From NCBI RefSeq assembly GCF_905171775.1, contig NC_053492.1, forward strand, positions 276,974,938 to 277,038,937: a stretch of 64,000 nucleotides of DNA, in the 5' to 3' direction. Under the pieces are notes generated by a model. It saw only the letters and a list, made by a program, of their open reading frames with translations. It was not told where the DNA came from and did not search any database. This document shows, one piece after another, positions 1-12,655 of this stretch. Positions within the stretch are counted from its first letter, which is position 1. Each line of letters starts with the position of its first letter. The stretch comes from Rana temporaria. Taxonomy: Eukaryota > Chordata > Amphibia > Anura > Ranidae. A program made the position numbers and the translations under genes.

Positions 1-55
1 TTATACCGCTTTTGGTACAAAATTCCAGACATAATCATACCGCCAGGGAGGTTAA
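1..55 (-). mobile_element. Truncated TTAA-flanked MITE (CCTCCCTGGCGG family)
   Basis: The first 55 bases, read on the minus strand, begin TTAA-CCTCCCTGGCGGTATGAT and match the left end of the complete copy at 58984-59709. Only one terminus is inside the window. TTAA target sites are typical of Kolobok and piggyBac-type transposons, so this is a non-autonomous member of such a group. No coding capacity is present. Confidence 0.75.
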
Positions 56-628
56 AGGAGTTGTATATTTTTTTGTCAAATAAATGCAAAATATTGCATT
101 TTGTATAATCATTTCCAGTGAACAGGTGGAACACTAGATTTATCAAAGCTTCAAATGTATTGCACTTTACTGGAACCAAATCAAGTGTCTTTTTATCTCT
201 GTATAGACCAAATATGCTTGTAAAATCAGAAACAATAACAGAGCACACTGGATAGAACAGGTGAAACATTTATTAAATAATAATAAAAAAAAAAATGCAC
301 TTAAAAGTGACTTGATCAGTGCATTTTACCAACAATGACATATCCCAACATATGCCAAGACCAGCCAATAGACATAGAAATTTACCATTAATAACTTTTC
401 CTGACAAATGCCAGGGCTCACCAACAGATGCTGATGTTCCTCAGGATTAATTATTATTGGTGATAAGCACTGATCAAGTTCCTTCTATGTAAAGGCAATT
501 CTTTTTTATCATTAAATTGTTTTTTATACCTGCACTATTCAATGCTCTCTGTTCTTTGTTTCTAGAACTCAAGGCTCATACTATCCTTATCTGATTAGTT
601 GAAAATGCCTGCTATTTACAGAATTTAA
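56..628. other. AT-rich intergenic DNA, no feature seen
   Basis: I see no ORF, tandem array or inverted repeat of note in this stretch. It contains a short A-rich run near 285 and otherwise looks like ordinary AT-rich non-coding DNA. Confidence 0.4.
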
Positions 629-1131
629 GACCCCTTTCACACTGAAGCATTTTTACAGCGTTTTAGTGTTAAAAATAGCGCTATTAAAATGCTCATAAAA
701 TGCTATCCATGCATCTCAATGGACCATCTTTGGAGCAGCTTTTGGGCGCTGAAAAAAACGCTCCAAAAACACCCCTCTCCATTGAATTGAATTGAAAGTG
801 CTGTAAAAACGCCTTACCCTTTCACACTGAGGCGTTGCACTGGCGGGGCGTTGAGAAAAGTCCTGCAAGCAGCATCTTTGGAGCAGCTTTTGGGCGCTGA
901 AAAAAAACGCTCCAAAAACGCCCCTCTCCATTGAAATTAATTGAAAGCGTTGTAAAAAAGCCTTACCCTCTCACACATGAGGCACTGCAAAAACGCCCTA
1001 AAACGTTAGGGTCTTAGCGGTGCTTTACCAGCACATTGGGATTTCATATGAGGCTTCGCTCTAATAACGCTTGAATAACGCTCAAAAAACACTCAAATAA
1101 CGCTCGAAAAATGCCCAGTGTGAAAGGGGCC
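629..1131. mobile_element. PIF/Harbinger-like foldback MITE (GRCCCCTTTCACACTG ends)
   Basis: The left end reads GACCCCTTTCACACTG and the right end is its reverse complement (CAGTGTGAAAGGGGCC). The flanks are TAA on both sides (626-628 and 1132-1134), a 3-bp duplication typical of PIF/Harbinger. Inside, a block of about 80 bp starting near 728 (TTTGGAGCAGCTTTTGGGCG) recurs near 869, an internal direct duplication. The arms are rich in GCGTTTTT/AAAAACGC motifs and can fold back. There is no transposase gene. Confidence 0.75.
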
Positions 1132-1179
1132 TAATAGCTGAAGCTCCAAATATACACATCTAGGTAACTGAGAAATAAC

Positions 1180-1534
1180 TTAAAGGGGTTGTAAAGGTTC
1201 ATTTTTTTTATTTTCTATATTGGTTCCTTTAAGCTAGTGCATTGTTGGTTCACTTACCTTTTCCTTCGATTTCCCTTCTAAAAAAATGTTTTCCTTTGTT
1301 TTCTTTGTCTGAATTTTTCACTTCCAGTTCCTCCTCAGTAAGCTGTTCTGGCTGACTAACCCCCATGGATGATGGGGGCATGCTTACTGAGGAGAAACAG
1401 GAAGTGAGAAATTCAGACAAAGAAAAACAAAACATTTAGAAGGGAAATAGAAGGAAAAGGTAAGTGAACCAACAATGCACTAGCTTAAAGGAACCCATTT
1501 AGAAAATAAAAAACAACCTTTACAACCCCTTTAA
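1180..1534. mobile_element. TTAA-flanked foldback MITE (AAAGGGGTTGTAAAGG ends)
   Basis: TTAA at 1180-1183 and 1531-1534 bounds two near-complementary arms of about 160 bp, with ends AAAGGGGTTGTAAAGGTT and AACCTTTACAACCCCTTT. A short loop lies around 1346-1376. The ORF across this region is a product of the inverted repeat and not a gene. Ends and target site resemble T2/Kolobok-type MITEs known from frogs. Confidence 0.8.
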
Positions 1535-2004
1535 CCCCCATATTCCTCTTTCTACTCTTCGCAGACAGGGTACCGAGTTTCTATTAGAGAGAGTCTGAAA
1601 GTCTGACTGCAAACAGCTTCTGCTGAGCCCTCTATTTTGAAAAATGCATAATGCTTTATGAACCCATTGTCACCATTGCCTGGTATTACAACCTAAATAT
1701 TTAATAGTAAAATAAATAATTTATATTAATAGTAGAATGCCCCTAAACCACATAGAAAAACTTCAACATATTGGAGAAGCGGTCACCTGAGGACACTAGC
1801 ATAAAATGAGGTCTCACAAAGTGGGGTATGCCCATGGGGCATGTCCCAAAGCTTTGCCAGCCTGCGTCCTGTAGTGTATGATTAAGATATAAAGATACTA
1901 TATATATACCGTAATAATAATAAAATAATATATAAATACCCAAAACCATTAAACATCAACTTCCTACTTGTTTGAATTTGATGGTCCTGTACACAAATAT
2001 ATCA

Positions 2005-2006
<2 letters not shown>

Positions 2007-2094
<88 letters not shown>
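2007..2094. repeat. (AT)n microsatellite
   Basis: An uninterrupted AT dinucleotide run of about 44 units. It produces an artefactual Tyr-Ile repeat ORF on the minus strand. Confidence 0.95.
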
Positions 2095-2097
<3 letters not shown>

Positions 2098-3252
2098 CAA
2101 GAGTTACTGCACTTAAAAGCTTGAGAACATTTTGAAAATAAAAAACGATTTTTATGTGCAGCAACTCTTGAACTTTTTTCATATATGTAAGGTCGGTGGG
2201 AAGATCTTTTTGCTGGCACTTACTACAAACCGGGTGTGGTTCTCCTCCTGTGTAGATGGTTGTGTTCCTTATTATTACTGTTTATCATACTAATGCAGTA
2301 CACGGCCTTCATTTATTAATCCTTATATTTTATTTTAGCAGTTTCTAGCATTCTAGAACACAGAACTATATGTACACAAATAAATATATTGAGGTTTAAC
2401 AGTCCTCAAAGTACATTTACTAAAAATACCAAAAACTCATTATTGACCCTGATAAAACCCAGCATCTTTGTAGTTTTGTGTGTCCTGAACTGATATCCCA
2501 ACAATGTTATCAGCTTTATAAGCTATCTTCTGTGAACTACATTATCCCCTTCTACCTATGAAATAAGGATTAGAAAAATTGGAGATTTTTGTAGCTCTCC
2601 TCAAATACAGTACAATAAGTGAGCATTGTCAACCTAGGACAGGAAGTTAAAGGAACAAAGCCTTTAAAAGGAAAGGGAATTAACATAGCCTCCAAAAATC
2701 TAAGGAATTTCTATTTATTAGAAACAAGGTTTTAGCAAGATGCAGCTGTGTCTCAGCAAACTATTGGTGTTAAGAAATAAAATGTCAATTCTTTTAATTA
2801 TGTGTTCACAGGTCAATATCCTAAGAATACCCCCTACCTACTGTTCAACATGTTTGCTAAATTGTGAGTGTATTCTTAGTTTTTCCCTTTATTCAGTTGT
2901 GTGCCAGTTCTCCGCCCTTGGCCCCTTTCTTACTTATATTTTATAGCAAGTAGTATTTAAACATAACTACTTCATTGTAGGAGGTATGTAACAAGCAGCA
3001 ACATTTTGTGACAGTTTTTAAAGCTGTACATCAACTCTTGGCTAAAAGGTATTGCATTGAACTTTAGCGTCCACAACAATTTGCTAGCTGCAGTTTTGAT
3101 TTTTCCCATTTATGAGTGAGCACAATAGAAATGGGGTGTGAACAATGTTAAATTGGCATTCATTGGTGTTAATTTTCAATCTCATTCACAATCATTTAGT
3201 CACTTGAACATGGAAAAGTATTTGAAACAAAGGGCAGCCATGGGGAAACATA
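2095..3252. other. Non-coding stretch, no feature recognised
   Basis: AT-rich DNA with scattered stops in all frames. A 15-bp stretch of complementarity across the (AT)n tract (CAAGAGTTACTGCAC near 2098 against GTGCAGCAACTCTTG near 2156) suggests a small degraded MITE, but I could not define its ends. Confidence 0.35.
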
Positions 3253-3928
3253 GGCCCAGATTCTCGTAGATGGGCGTAAAACTCCGCGGGCGTAACGTAT
3301 CTCATTTACGTTACGCCGCTGCAAGTTTTACAGGCAAGTGCTTTATTCACAAAGAACTTGCCTGTGAAGTTGCGGCGGCGTAGCCTAAATCACCCGGCTC
3401 AAGCCCGCCTAATTCAAATTAGCCGGGTAGGGGGCGTGGAGCATTTAAATTAAGCGTGTTCCAAACGTACTGCGCATGCGCCATCCAAAAAATATCCCAG
3501 GGTGCATTGCTCCAAATGACGTCGCAAGGACGTCATTGGTTTCAACGTGAACATAAATGGCGTCCAGCCCCATTCACGGACGACTTACGCAAACGATGTA
3601 AATTTACAAATTTCGACGCGGAAACGACGGCCATACTTAACATTGGTTGCCCCTCATATAGCAGGGGCAACTTTATGCCGCGCAAACCTAACGTAAACGT
3701 CGTAACTTCACTGCGTCGACCGCACGTACGTTCGGGAATTCGTGTATCTAGCTAATTTGCATACTCGACTGGGAAAACGACGGAGGCAACACCTAGCGGC
3801 CCAAAAAAATATTACATTTAAGATCCGACAGCGTAAGAGCCTTACGCCTGTCGGATCTAATGGATATCTATACGTAACTGATTCTAAGAATCAGTCGCAT
3901 AGATACGACGGCCCAGATTAGGCACCCT
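3253..3928 (+). mobile_element. Foldback MITE, GGCCCAGATTCTC family, right end missing
   Basis: The left end GGCCCAGATTCTCGTAG and most of the interior match the complete copy at 53188-53916. Shared stretches include the 3350s (GCGGCGTAG), the CAAGGACGTCATTGG block and the GGATCTAATGGAT block. The match stops near 3920, where the 2.6-kb palindrome begins, so the right terminus is absent. The ORF near 3456-3755 lies inside this element and has no recognisable domain. Confidence 0.75.
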
Positions 3929-6519
3929 GGGCCAGATCCACAAAAACCTGACGTAACTTAAAAAATCCAATTTAAGTTACACTGCCTTAAAGTTTCTACC
4001 TAAGTGCCTGATCCACAAAGCACTTATCTAGAAATTTCAGGCTGTGTAACTAAAATTCCGCCGGCGCAAGGCGTTCCTATTCAAATGGGGCGAGTCCCAT
4101 TTAAATGAGGCGCGCTCCCGCGCCGGCCGTACTGCGCATGCGCGCCGGCCGTACTGCGCATGCGCGAAGTTACGTTACGCCGAGTTTTGAGGATCGCGAC
4201 GGCTTAAAGTTGCGTCGGGGATAAAAAAAATGACAGCGGCATGCATTCCTGAGGGAGAACTCCATGCCCATTTTCAAAGAAAAAAACGGCATGGGTTCCC
4301 CCCCCAGGAGCATACCAGGCCCTTAGGTCTGGCATGGGTTGTAAGGAGACCCCCCCACGCCGAAAAATTGACGTAGGGGGTCCCCCTACAATCCATACCA
4401 GACCCGTATCCAAAGCACGCTACCCGGCCGGCCAGGAAGGGAGTGGGGACGAGCGAGCGCCCCCCCCCCTCCTGAGCCGTGCCAGGCCGCGTGCCCTCAA
4501 CATGGGGGGGTTGGGTGCTCTGGGGCAGGGGGCGCACTGCGGGCCCCCCCACCCCAGAGCACCCTGTCCCCATGTTGATGAGGACAGGACCTCTTCCCGA
4601 CAACCCTTGCCATTGGTTGTCGGGGTCTGCGGGCGGGGGCTTATCGGAATCTGGGAGTCCCCTTTAATAAGGGGGCCCCCAGATACCGGCCCCCCACCCT
4701 AAGTGAATGGATATGGGGTACATCGTACCCCTATCCATTCACCTGGAGGCAAAAAGTAAAATGTAGTAAACACACAACACAAGGCTTTTTAAAATATTTT
4801 ATTATTCTGCTCCGGACGCCCCGCCTGTCTTCGTTATTAGCTCAATTACCAGGGGGGGCTTCTTCTTCCGCTCTCCGGGGGTCTTCTCCGCTCTCCGGGG
4901 GGGGGTTTCTTCTCCGCTCTCCGGGGGGGGGCTTCTCCGGACTCCGGGGGGCTTCTTCCATCTTCTCCCCTCTTCCGCTCTTGACTCGGCGAACCCCGGT
5001 TCTTCTGCAGCTCTCCGGTGCCTTCTTCTTCAGCGCTGGTCTTCTGTGACGCCAGGGTCTTCTCTTCCTTTCTTCCGATGTTGCCTCGTCGCCTCTTGTC
5101 GCTGCAATGATGGAAGCGCGCCTTGCATCCCATTTATATAGGCATCACCGTCCCATCATGCTCCGGTAGGTACCCACGTGGTGGGTGCACGTGGGTAGGC
5201 ACCCACCACGTGGGTACCTGCCGGAGCATGATGGGACGGTGATGCCTATATAAATGTGATGCAAGGCGCGCTTCCATCATTGCAGCGACAAGAGGCGACG
5301 AGGCAACATCGGAAGAACAGAAGACCAGAAGACCCTGGCGTCACAGAAGACCGCGCCGGCTGCCTGTTTGAAATCGAGCTAACACACAAACATAGCAGGC
5401 AGCCAGCGCTGAAGAAGAAGGCACCGGAGAGCTGCAGAAGAACCGGGGTTCGCCGAGTCAAGAGCGGAAGAGGGGAGAAGATGGAAGAAGCCCCCCGGAG
5501 TCCGGAGAAGCCCCCCCCCGGAGAGCGGAGAAGAAACCCCCCCCCCCGGAGAGCGGAGAAGACCCCCGGAGAGCGGAAGAAGAAGCCCCCCCTGGTAATT
5601 GAGCTAATAACGAAGACAGGGGGGGCGTCCGGAGCAGAATAATAAAATATTTTAAAAAGCCTTGTGTTGTGTGTTTACTACATTTTACTTTTTGCCTCCA
5701 GGTGAATGGATAGGGGTACGATGTACCCCATATCCATTCACTTAGGGTGGGGGGCCGGTATCTGGGGGCCCCCTTATTAAAGGGGACTCCCAGATTCCGA
5801 TAAGCCTCCGCCCGCAGACCCCGACAACCAATGGCAAGGGTTGTCGGGAAGAGGTCCTGTCCTCATCAACATGGGGACAGGGTGCTCTGGGGTGGGGGGG
5901 CCCGCAGTGCGCCCCCCTGCCCCAGAGCACCCAACCCCCCCATGTTGAGGGCACGCGGCCTGGCACGGCTCAGGAGGGGGGGGGGGCGCTCGCTCGTCCC
6001 GACACTCCCTTCCTGGCCGGCCGGGTAGCGTGCTTTGGATACGGGTCTGGTATGGATTGTAGGGGGACCCCCTACGTCAATTTTTCGGCGTGGGGGGGTC
6101 TCCTTACAACCCATGCCAGACCTAAGGGCCTGGTATGCTCCTGGGGGGGGAACCCATGCCGTTTTTTTCTTTGAAAATGGGCATGGAGTTCTCCCTCAGG
6201 AATGCATGCCGCTGTCATTTTTTTTATCCCCGACGCAACTTTAAGCCGTCGCGATCCTCAAAACTCGGCGTAACGTAACTTCGCGCATGCGCAGTACGGC
6301 CGGCGCGCATGCGCAGTACGGCCGGCGCGGGAGCGCGCCTCATTTAAATGGGACTCGCCCCATTTGAATAGGAACGCCTTGCGCCGGCGGAATTTTAGTT
6401 ACACAGCCTGAAATTTCTAGATAAGTGCTTTGTGGATCAGGCACTTAGGTAGAAACTTTAAGGCAGTGTAACTTAAATTGGATTTTTTAAGTTACGTCAG
6501 GTTTTTGTGGATCTGGCCC
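3929..6519. mobile_element. 2.6-kb near-perfect palindromic element (GGGCCAGATCCAC ends)
   Basis: The left arm 3929-5188 and right arm 5199-6519 are reverse complements with very few visible differences, around a loop of about 10 bp near 5189-5198. The main arm difference is a block of about 52 bp in the right arm only (about 5357-5408) that itself forms a hairpin (GCTGCCTG...CAGGCAGC). The ends GGGCCAGATCCAC/GTGGATCTGGCCC match the element at 23641-24331, so this belongs to the same terminal family. The interior is G/C-run rich, includes GCGCATGCGC palindromes, and yields mirror-image ORFs that are not genes. No target duplication is visible; it abuts the truncated element at 3253. Confidence 0.8.
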
Positions 6520-8086
6520 AATGTTCCTTCTTCCCCTTTGTCGCTCTGTATTTCAAACAAATTGAGCTTTTCTTTTGAACAATTTAAATCCTACGGAACA
6601 ATGTTCATATTTTAGCATTCATAAATTAGGATAAAGTGGAGTTTCTATTTTCATTTATATTATTTCTATATTCTTTTTTTGCATAGCTTACTGGATGTTT
6701 TAATACTGTACCTAGAGAAAAATCTGGCTGCATTGGTCATACCAAGGTGTACATTTCACAGTCTCTAATTATGATATAAAATTATTTTACATTTAATTAC
6801 CCTGAAATACATCTGCTATTTTAGTAAGCCACAAGCCAAATACACAACCATATTAAACTATTTTCTCTGTAAGATGGCTTTTAAAAGCATCAAACAGGGC
6901 AGTGTTTATTTTAAAATGACATTTATCTCCAAACCGTCTTAAAAGCTTTTTCAGTTCATTGATTCCCCTTTCACAGATGGCTGGCTTGCTTACCAACTGT
7001 TTCTTGATATTTATTACATTTAATTTACTTATGAAACGAAGGTTTCACTCTAGAGCGCAGAGGTATTTTACACCTAGCTGACAAATCTGATGCTATTCTA
7101 ATTGGACTGCCATAGTTGGACTGCCATGCCTGACCTTGGTCATAAATCAGGGTGGCCATGTTTCACACACTCTCCTCAGGACATGATGAATACTTGAATA
7201 CTTGGACTTAGCATAGTAGAAATATTGATCAAAATGCAGGAATACTGTGTGACAGCTGAATCTTTAAGGAATTGAACAGGGCACAGCAATATGTTTTATT
7301 CATTGTGCAGTTGAAGCTATAAAGAACCATGCTCTGGCAAACAATTGTTTTTGTTCCTCTGATTATTCAAAATATATAAGCTTGATGGTTTATCTCTGTG
7401 ATTATAAGCACATTCAATATCATATTCATCAAGCTAGGGCTATTAGTATGGCAGTTATTAATATAATCTATGTTTTTCATGACTAATCAAAGCAATAATG
7501 GTCATAAGCAGAGTTATTATATCTTTATAGGAATAAGATAGGTTGCAAATATTATGGACAGAATTCAGTGCAATGCTCTGTATGTTGTACATTTATGTAA
7601 CAATAAAAGTTCTTTGAAGAGAAAACTCCACTTTTGCTCAAATTGATATTACCTATAAAATTAAAATGTTTTATTTAAAGCTTAACTCCTGCCTTCCCTC
7701 TGCCTCTCCGCTCAGTTGCTGGCATTGAAATAAAACAAAATGCCCATTTCACTTACTTAAATCCTCATCCATGTAATGGCCTAGGCAGTTGCACTTACTA
7801 TTAGCTTTCCAGTGCCAGTCACTATCATATCAGCATAAGGGGACATAGGGAGGGGCAGGGCACATCTGCAGCACTGGATTACTGTCTCCTGCATCTGGAA
7901 ATGGGGCTGCCAAGGGAAAAAAATAAAAAGTGGAAATGGGTTAGAGGGGTATTCAATATTGCCTCAAGATAGATTTAATAATGAAAAAAATTGCCTTGCT
8001 ATTTTAAATCTCTAGATGCTTTGATTTTACAACTTTCTGTTTGTGCTATTCACTCACTGGCACATGGAGATTCAAGTAAAATGTAA
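6520..8086. other. AT-rich non-coding DNA
   Basis: No ORF with recognisable similarity, no long tandem or inverted repeat. The sequence looks single-copy and AT-rich up to the hairpin element at 8087. Confidence 0.4.
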
Positions 8087-8437
8087 GACCTCGTACACAC
8101 GACGGGACATGTCCGATGAAAACGGTCCGCGGACCGTTTCCATCGGACATGTCCGCTGCCGGATTTTGGTCTGATGGCTGTACACACCATCAGACCAAAT
8201 TTCCCGCGGACAGCGAACGCGGTGACGTGGCCGCGCCATCGCCGCGACGATGACGCAGCGACGTGCGCGACCCTGGAAGGTCAATGCTTCCACGCATGCG
8301 TCGAATCACTTCGACGAATGCGAGGGCTTTCGGCCGAGCGGACATGTCCGGTGAGTCGTACAGACGACCGAACATGTCCGCGGAAACTGGTCCGCGGACC
8401 AGTTTCAGCAGACATGTTCGGTCGTGTGTACGAGGCC
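8087..8437. mobile_element. Harbinger-like hairpin MITE, GACCTCGTACACACGA ends
   Basis: Terminal inverted repeats GACCTCGTACACACGAC and GTCGTGTGTACGAGGCC are flanked by TAA on each side (8084-8086 and 8438-8440). The interior contains GGACATGTCCG and GTCCGCGGAC palindromes. Its central GATGACGC...GACGTGCGCGAC block also occurs in the element at 48113-48576. The four overlapping ORFs in both strands reflect the palindrome only. Confidence 0.85.
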
Positions 8438-8721
8438 TAAGGGTTTAGAGGGGGATTCACCTAAAACAACCAGGTTGTTGCCAACATCCTATATATGAAA
8501 AATATATATATATATATGCCCCCCAGGAAGAGTACACAGTGGACTTTTAGGGCAACTATATAGAAAGATTAGAGAGTATCAAGATATATGACAAAATAGC
8601 AAAATTTATTGAAATAGTATTAAAAACAAATAGGTGCATACATGACCATATATGACATTACAAATGAAGATAAAACAATACAGTTGATGTAATTGAAATT
8701 GTTGGTCTCCTTTTGTTTCAT

Positions 8722-8761
8722 CCAATGCGTTTCAGGATCTCAATATTAATCCCTTCATCAG
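8722..8761 (-). ncRNA. Hammerhead-ribozyme-like motif, decayed
   Basis: On the minus strand the order is CTGATGA, an extra A, a helix II of GGGAT/ATCCT with an A/T-rich loop, GAAA, then CGCATTGG. This matches the hammerhead order CUGANGA-helix II-GAAA-helix III. The expected G of the GUH cleavage triplet is A here (CATT where CGTT would fit). I could not see a good helix I. Such motifs are known from Penelope-like terminal repeats, so the surrounding region (about 8580-9000) may be a Penelope-like relic. It is probably inactive. Confidence 0.4.
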
Positions 8762-9000
8762 ACGACGGCACTGGTGTTACTGCGCAGATGCCGACATCTT
8801 AGACGTATGACGTTGGCGCCGATTCCAATGCACATGCAACGCCACCTTGTAATAAAACAAGCCTCTCAGAGTGATCTTGTTGCCACTGCCAACCAGGACT
8901 TCTATATGTGAACCAGATCTCAGCAACAGGTACATGCAGTTTTGTTATGTATAATGCATTTGGGTGGGGTTAGATACGATTTATATTAAAGCTTTATTTT

Positions 9001-10729
9001 ACTTTATTATATGGCTGACATTCAATACATATAGCACATGACTGCGATTGATCTTATCTGCTGCTGGTCACACCATTAACTCCCTTCTTTTTACATTGTT
9101 TCCTGTCTACTATACAATGCCATCTAACAACAATATATATTCACGATCATGTCTAACATCCTAATATATTTCACTAGATTAGTACTAGAGCATTATGCTG
9201 GAATACATCAATGACACACCTTTACTATATGATGGCAATATTATAATATTTAACCCTCTGATATGCATTTACACATCGTCTTCCTGCATGAGCGGTCCAT
9301 CAGATTAGGATATAAATTGTATAAATCCCTTCTGTATATGCACATATAATACACATACTCCACTACGAGTAAAAATTGATGAATTTGTTCAATTGATGGG
9401 GACCTGTACTGACAATCTTTAAACAATTTATAAAAATGCATATTTTTAAACAAACACTTCAACAATACAAAATATCATTGCAGAATACGTGGGTATCCTT
9501 ATATATCGTGTCGGCCCTGCTCCAGTTATCCAGGGTCAATAGGCGGATTGCCATCGGTGACCCTTTTAAGCTCTAACACGCCTTCTGGGATTCCTGCAGA
9601 TCCAGACACCATACCCACAAAACTCCAGATCTGTTTGTTCATGGTACCAAAGCTGGGTTGTCATTTTATATACTCTCTATATGTATGAGTTCTCCACATG
9701 TGTGTATATTACACTTTCATATACACACTTGGCAGTGCTGAAACACAGTATCCAGTTGATCGGTGAGTGATCCTTACTCCATCTTGGACAATGCTCATTC
9801 CTTGTCCATGGTTTTCTATATTCAAACTCTTGTTATGCTTTATTATAGATTTTAATTTGTCTAGGATTTCTCCTGAAAAAATTTCATATAACATTGTTCT
9901 ATTACTTGTATACAGTTTTAGTGTGTATAGAGTGTTAAAAGACCCACATCAGTATCCCCAAAAGAGAGAAAGATTTTTTTTCCTAACAAAACTGGAGTTT
10001 TTTTATTTTAAATATATAATTATTATATCTACTTATATATTGCAAAACATCTGAAGAAGAAACTGTTCTTCACATTTTAAACTAAACTTTAATAGTAGAT
10101 CAACATTTCAGTGAACCCAGCTCAACTTTTCCAAGGTGCAGAACTGGAAGAATATTGTTGTTTAAATATACAATACAAGCTATAATCAGAAAAATATTTT
10201 TTGTATTCATTTTTTTTTGCATAAAGGCAGAGCTGATCCTGAAGTAACTGATATGTAGTTCCATTACTGCTAATTCTGTAATGTGAGAAGTTTTGCTGAA
10301 AAAGTGCCATTAAGCTACTTGACTTTCCAAGAAGCACTCGTCATTTGAACTGTAAACATGCCCAAGGACAGTAGATGGCTTTTAACATCAAAGACAATTT
10401 TTATGTCTTTGTTCTATGAAGGATAACAGAAAAGAGCTTTTGGGAACATCAAACAGATTAAAGTACGATTGGCCTGAACTTATATATTTAGATGGTTCTC
10501 CATTATTATTCTCTGCAATGAGGCAGAAGGCACCTCATTAACATTCAAGGTGCATACATATACATAATAGTAAAATATTAATGTTTTAATTGCTGAAAAA
10601 ATTATTTGTTTAGCAGTTAAATCATTGATGAACATATGGCCCCATGTTGGGGAAATAACTAGATTTTTGAACATATCTGTAAAATTCATATGTTGGAGTA
10701 CATCACAGGACACTTTTCTAAATCATGAC
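9001..10729. other. AT-rich DNA, no gene recognised
   Basis: Short ORFs of 60-95 codons occur on both strands but have no recognisable motif. I see no clear repeat boundary. Confidence 0.35.
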
Positions 10730-11019
10730 TACCTGGATTATGCACCACCAATAAGTGAATGGACAATGGCAGAAACAAACAGGCAGGAAGCCCTCCCCAA
10801 TATAAGCCCTCCCATACAGGAAGTACTTACGTTTTGTAGCAAGCAATGAACCACCAAAAAGAGGTTGTGTCCCATGATGAACTCCAAGAAATGGATTTTA
10901 CAGGTAAGTACAAAAATCCAATTTTCTTTTTCACGCATCATGGGACACAGAGCAGGCTATAAATAGCTAAAATATCCCAAAGCAATGCACATGAGGGGAG
11001 TAGGACACAGTAGCCACTA

Positions 11020-11283
11020 TCAGGCACACAGAAAGGGCACAGTAGCCACTATCGGGCCCAAAGAAACCACTTCACAGCCTGCAAAAAAAGTGTCACTTGT
11101 GTTTACCTGGTAACAATCTTTTAACGATGCGTACTGAAGCCCAGGTTGCAGCCTTGCAAACCTGAGCCACTGACACCTAATGTCAGGTAGTCCAAGAGCT
11201 CCAACACTTCTGCTAGAGGGTGCTTTCACTTGAAAAGGTGAAACCTTCTCTTTCAAGTCATAGGCTTGGTCTAATGAATCCAC
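11020..11283 (-). pseudogene. DIRS tyrosine recombinase, C-terminal fragment
   Basis: The 87-codon minus-strand frame contains a segment reading VKAPSSRSVGALGLPDIRCQ, followed by a segment ending in a DCYQVN block. It resembles the C-terminal part of DIRS recombinases, where the usual motif is H-S-T-R-S followed about 30 residues later by the catalytic Tyr (here the Y of CYQV). The canonical His before S-R is Pro here, which argues for decay. DIRS elements use such enzymes in place of a DDE integrase. The gene continues past the Penelope insertion at 18840-19151. Confidence 0.6.
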
Positions 11284-11726
11284 CAGAAAATGGTCGATTT
11301 AGTAACTACCTGACCCTTCCTAGGATCCTCATGGAAAGATGAACAATACATGCAGCTGCCTGATTGCAGTAGGCTCTTTCAATTACATCTTGACAGCGAA
11401 AATTGCGAGTGTTGCCTCGTTAGAGTTAAATAGCAAAGTCTATAAACTGTGCCAACATCCCTGTTGTTTGTAGTAGGTGTATCTTGATCAGTGAACTCAA
11501 ACCAAGGCTGCTTGGGGCCTGATTGATTGACCATAGATCAAGAGAAGAGGAGAGGGAGGTTTGTTTGGGACTTTAAAGGCACTAGTATGCAGCTGTATAA
11601 AATATATATAAAAATGTATTTAACAATTGTAATAATACAAATTATACAAAAAGGCAGAACAATTGGGACAAACCCCACAAATCAGTTCGATCACAGGACC
11701 GTTTTTTCTAATCGGTGGAGTCGTGG

Positions 11727-11767
11727 TCTCGACCGGTTTCGCAGTATAAAACTGCTTCTTCAGGAGA
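11727..11767 (-). ncRNA. Hammerhead-ribozyme-like motif, left arm copy
   Basis: This is the reverse complement of the motif at 18531-18571: CTGAAGA, helix II GCAG/CTGC, GAAA, a two-base-pair helix III with a CG loop, GTC, and a TCTC/GAGA helix I. It is identical to the right arm copy across the core. Confidence 0.6.
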
Positions 11768-11999
11768 AATGTCTATAGGGTACATATGTAAGATATGAAC
11801 AACATGGAAAAAATAACAAGCAATTGTATACAATAATTTAATAAAGAAATTTCATAAGCTCAGTGTTGCGTCTTGTAGGAGAGTCAAAGACTACTCCCCT
11901 TGATTTGCCAAAGTGGTCGTGGATTGGCTTGGGCAGTGGCCCCCTAGGGCGCACGTGGGGGATAGTAAAAACGGGCTCTGATAGAAAAGGTTAATAGGT

Positions 12000-12655
12000 T
12001 ATTCCTAATACTAAATGTATTGGGGGACGGTTGTGCAGGAAGGGGGGAGGAGGGGAATGGGAGTAAGGAAAAGAGGAAAAAACAACGAAAACGAAGGAAC
12101 GGAGAAAAGGAAAGAAAGTAGGAAGTGGGGAAAAAAGAAAGAGGGGAAAAGAACAAAAAAGGGGGGGGGAGGAGGGAGGGTGAAAAAGTGAGGGAAAAGA
12201 GGTGTGATCAAAAATGAAGTGGGGAAGGGAAAGAGAGGGAAGGTAAGGAGAAGAAGAAGAAAGAAAAACAAGAGGGAAAAGAAGGAGTGGAGGGGAGGGG
12301 GAGAAAAAAGGGGAAGGTGGGAAAGTAAGACAGGGGAGGACAAGAATTTGGAATAGAAAAAGTAGAGAAAGCTTGATCAAAATGCCATGAAAAGGGAAAA
12401 AGGGGGAAAAAAGAAAAAAAGAAAAAAGGGGAATGGAAAAAGGGGGGAAAAAAGGGGGAGGGGGAGGGGGGGGGAGGGGGAGGGAAGGAAGGCGGGAGAA
12501 GGGGGGTGGGGGGGAAAAAGGAGAGAAGGGGATTGGTAGAAAGTGGGGAAGGAATGAGAAGGGAGGGGGGGGGAAAGGAAATGGGTTAAAACAGGGGGGA
12601 AAAAGAGAAGGGGAGGGGGGAGGTATAGTAGTGAGGTAGTGAATGGTGAAAATCA
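12000..12655. repeat. Purine-rich tract (G/A) in left arm
   Basis: The plus strand is almost entirely G and A, with G runs of up to 10. The complementary tract sits at about 17690-18260 in the right arm. The long Pro/Ser/Phe-rich ORFs on the opposite strand are products of this composition and have no start context or domain. Confidence 0.9.

Noticed and set aside
1964..2182. Tyr-Ile repeat ORF
   Set aside because: Translation of the (AT)n microsatellite.
4204..6244. Several ORFs of 60-128 codons with identical proteins on opposite strands
   Set aside because: They are mirror images across the palindrome centre and have G/C-run-driven Pro, Gly and Arg content. No domain.
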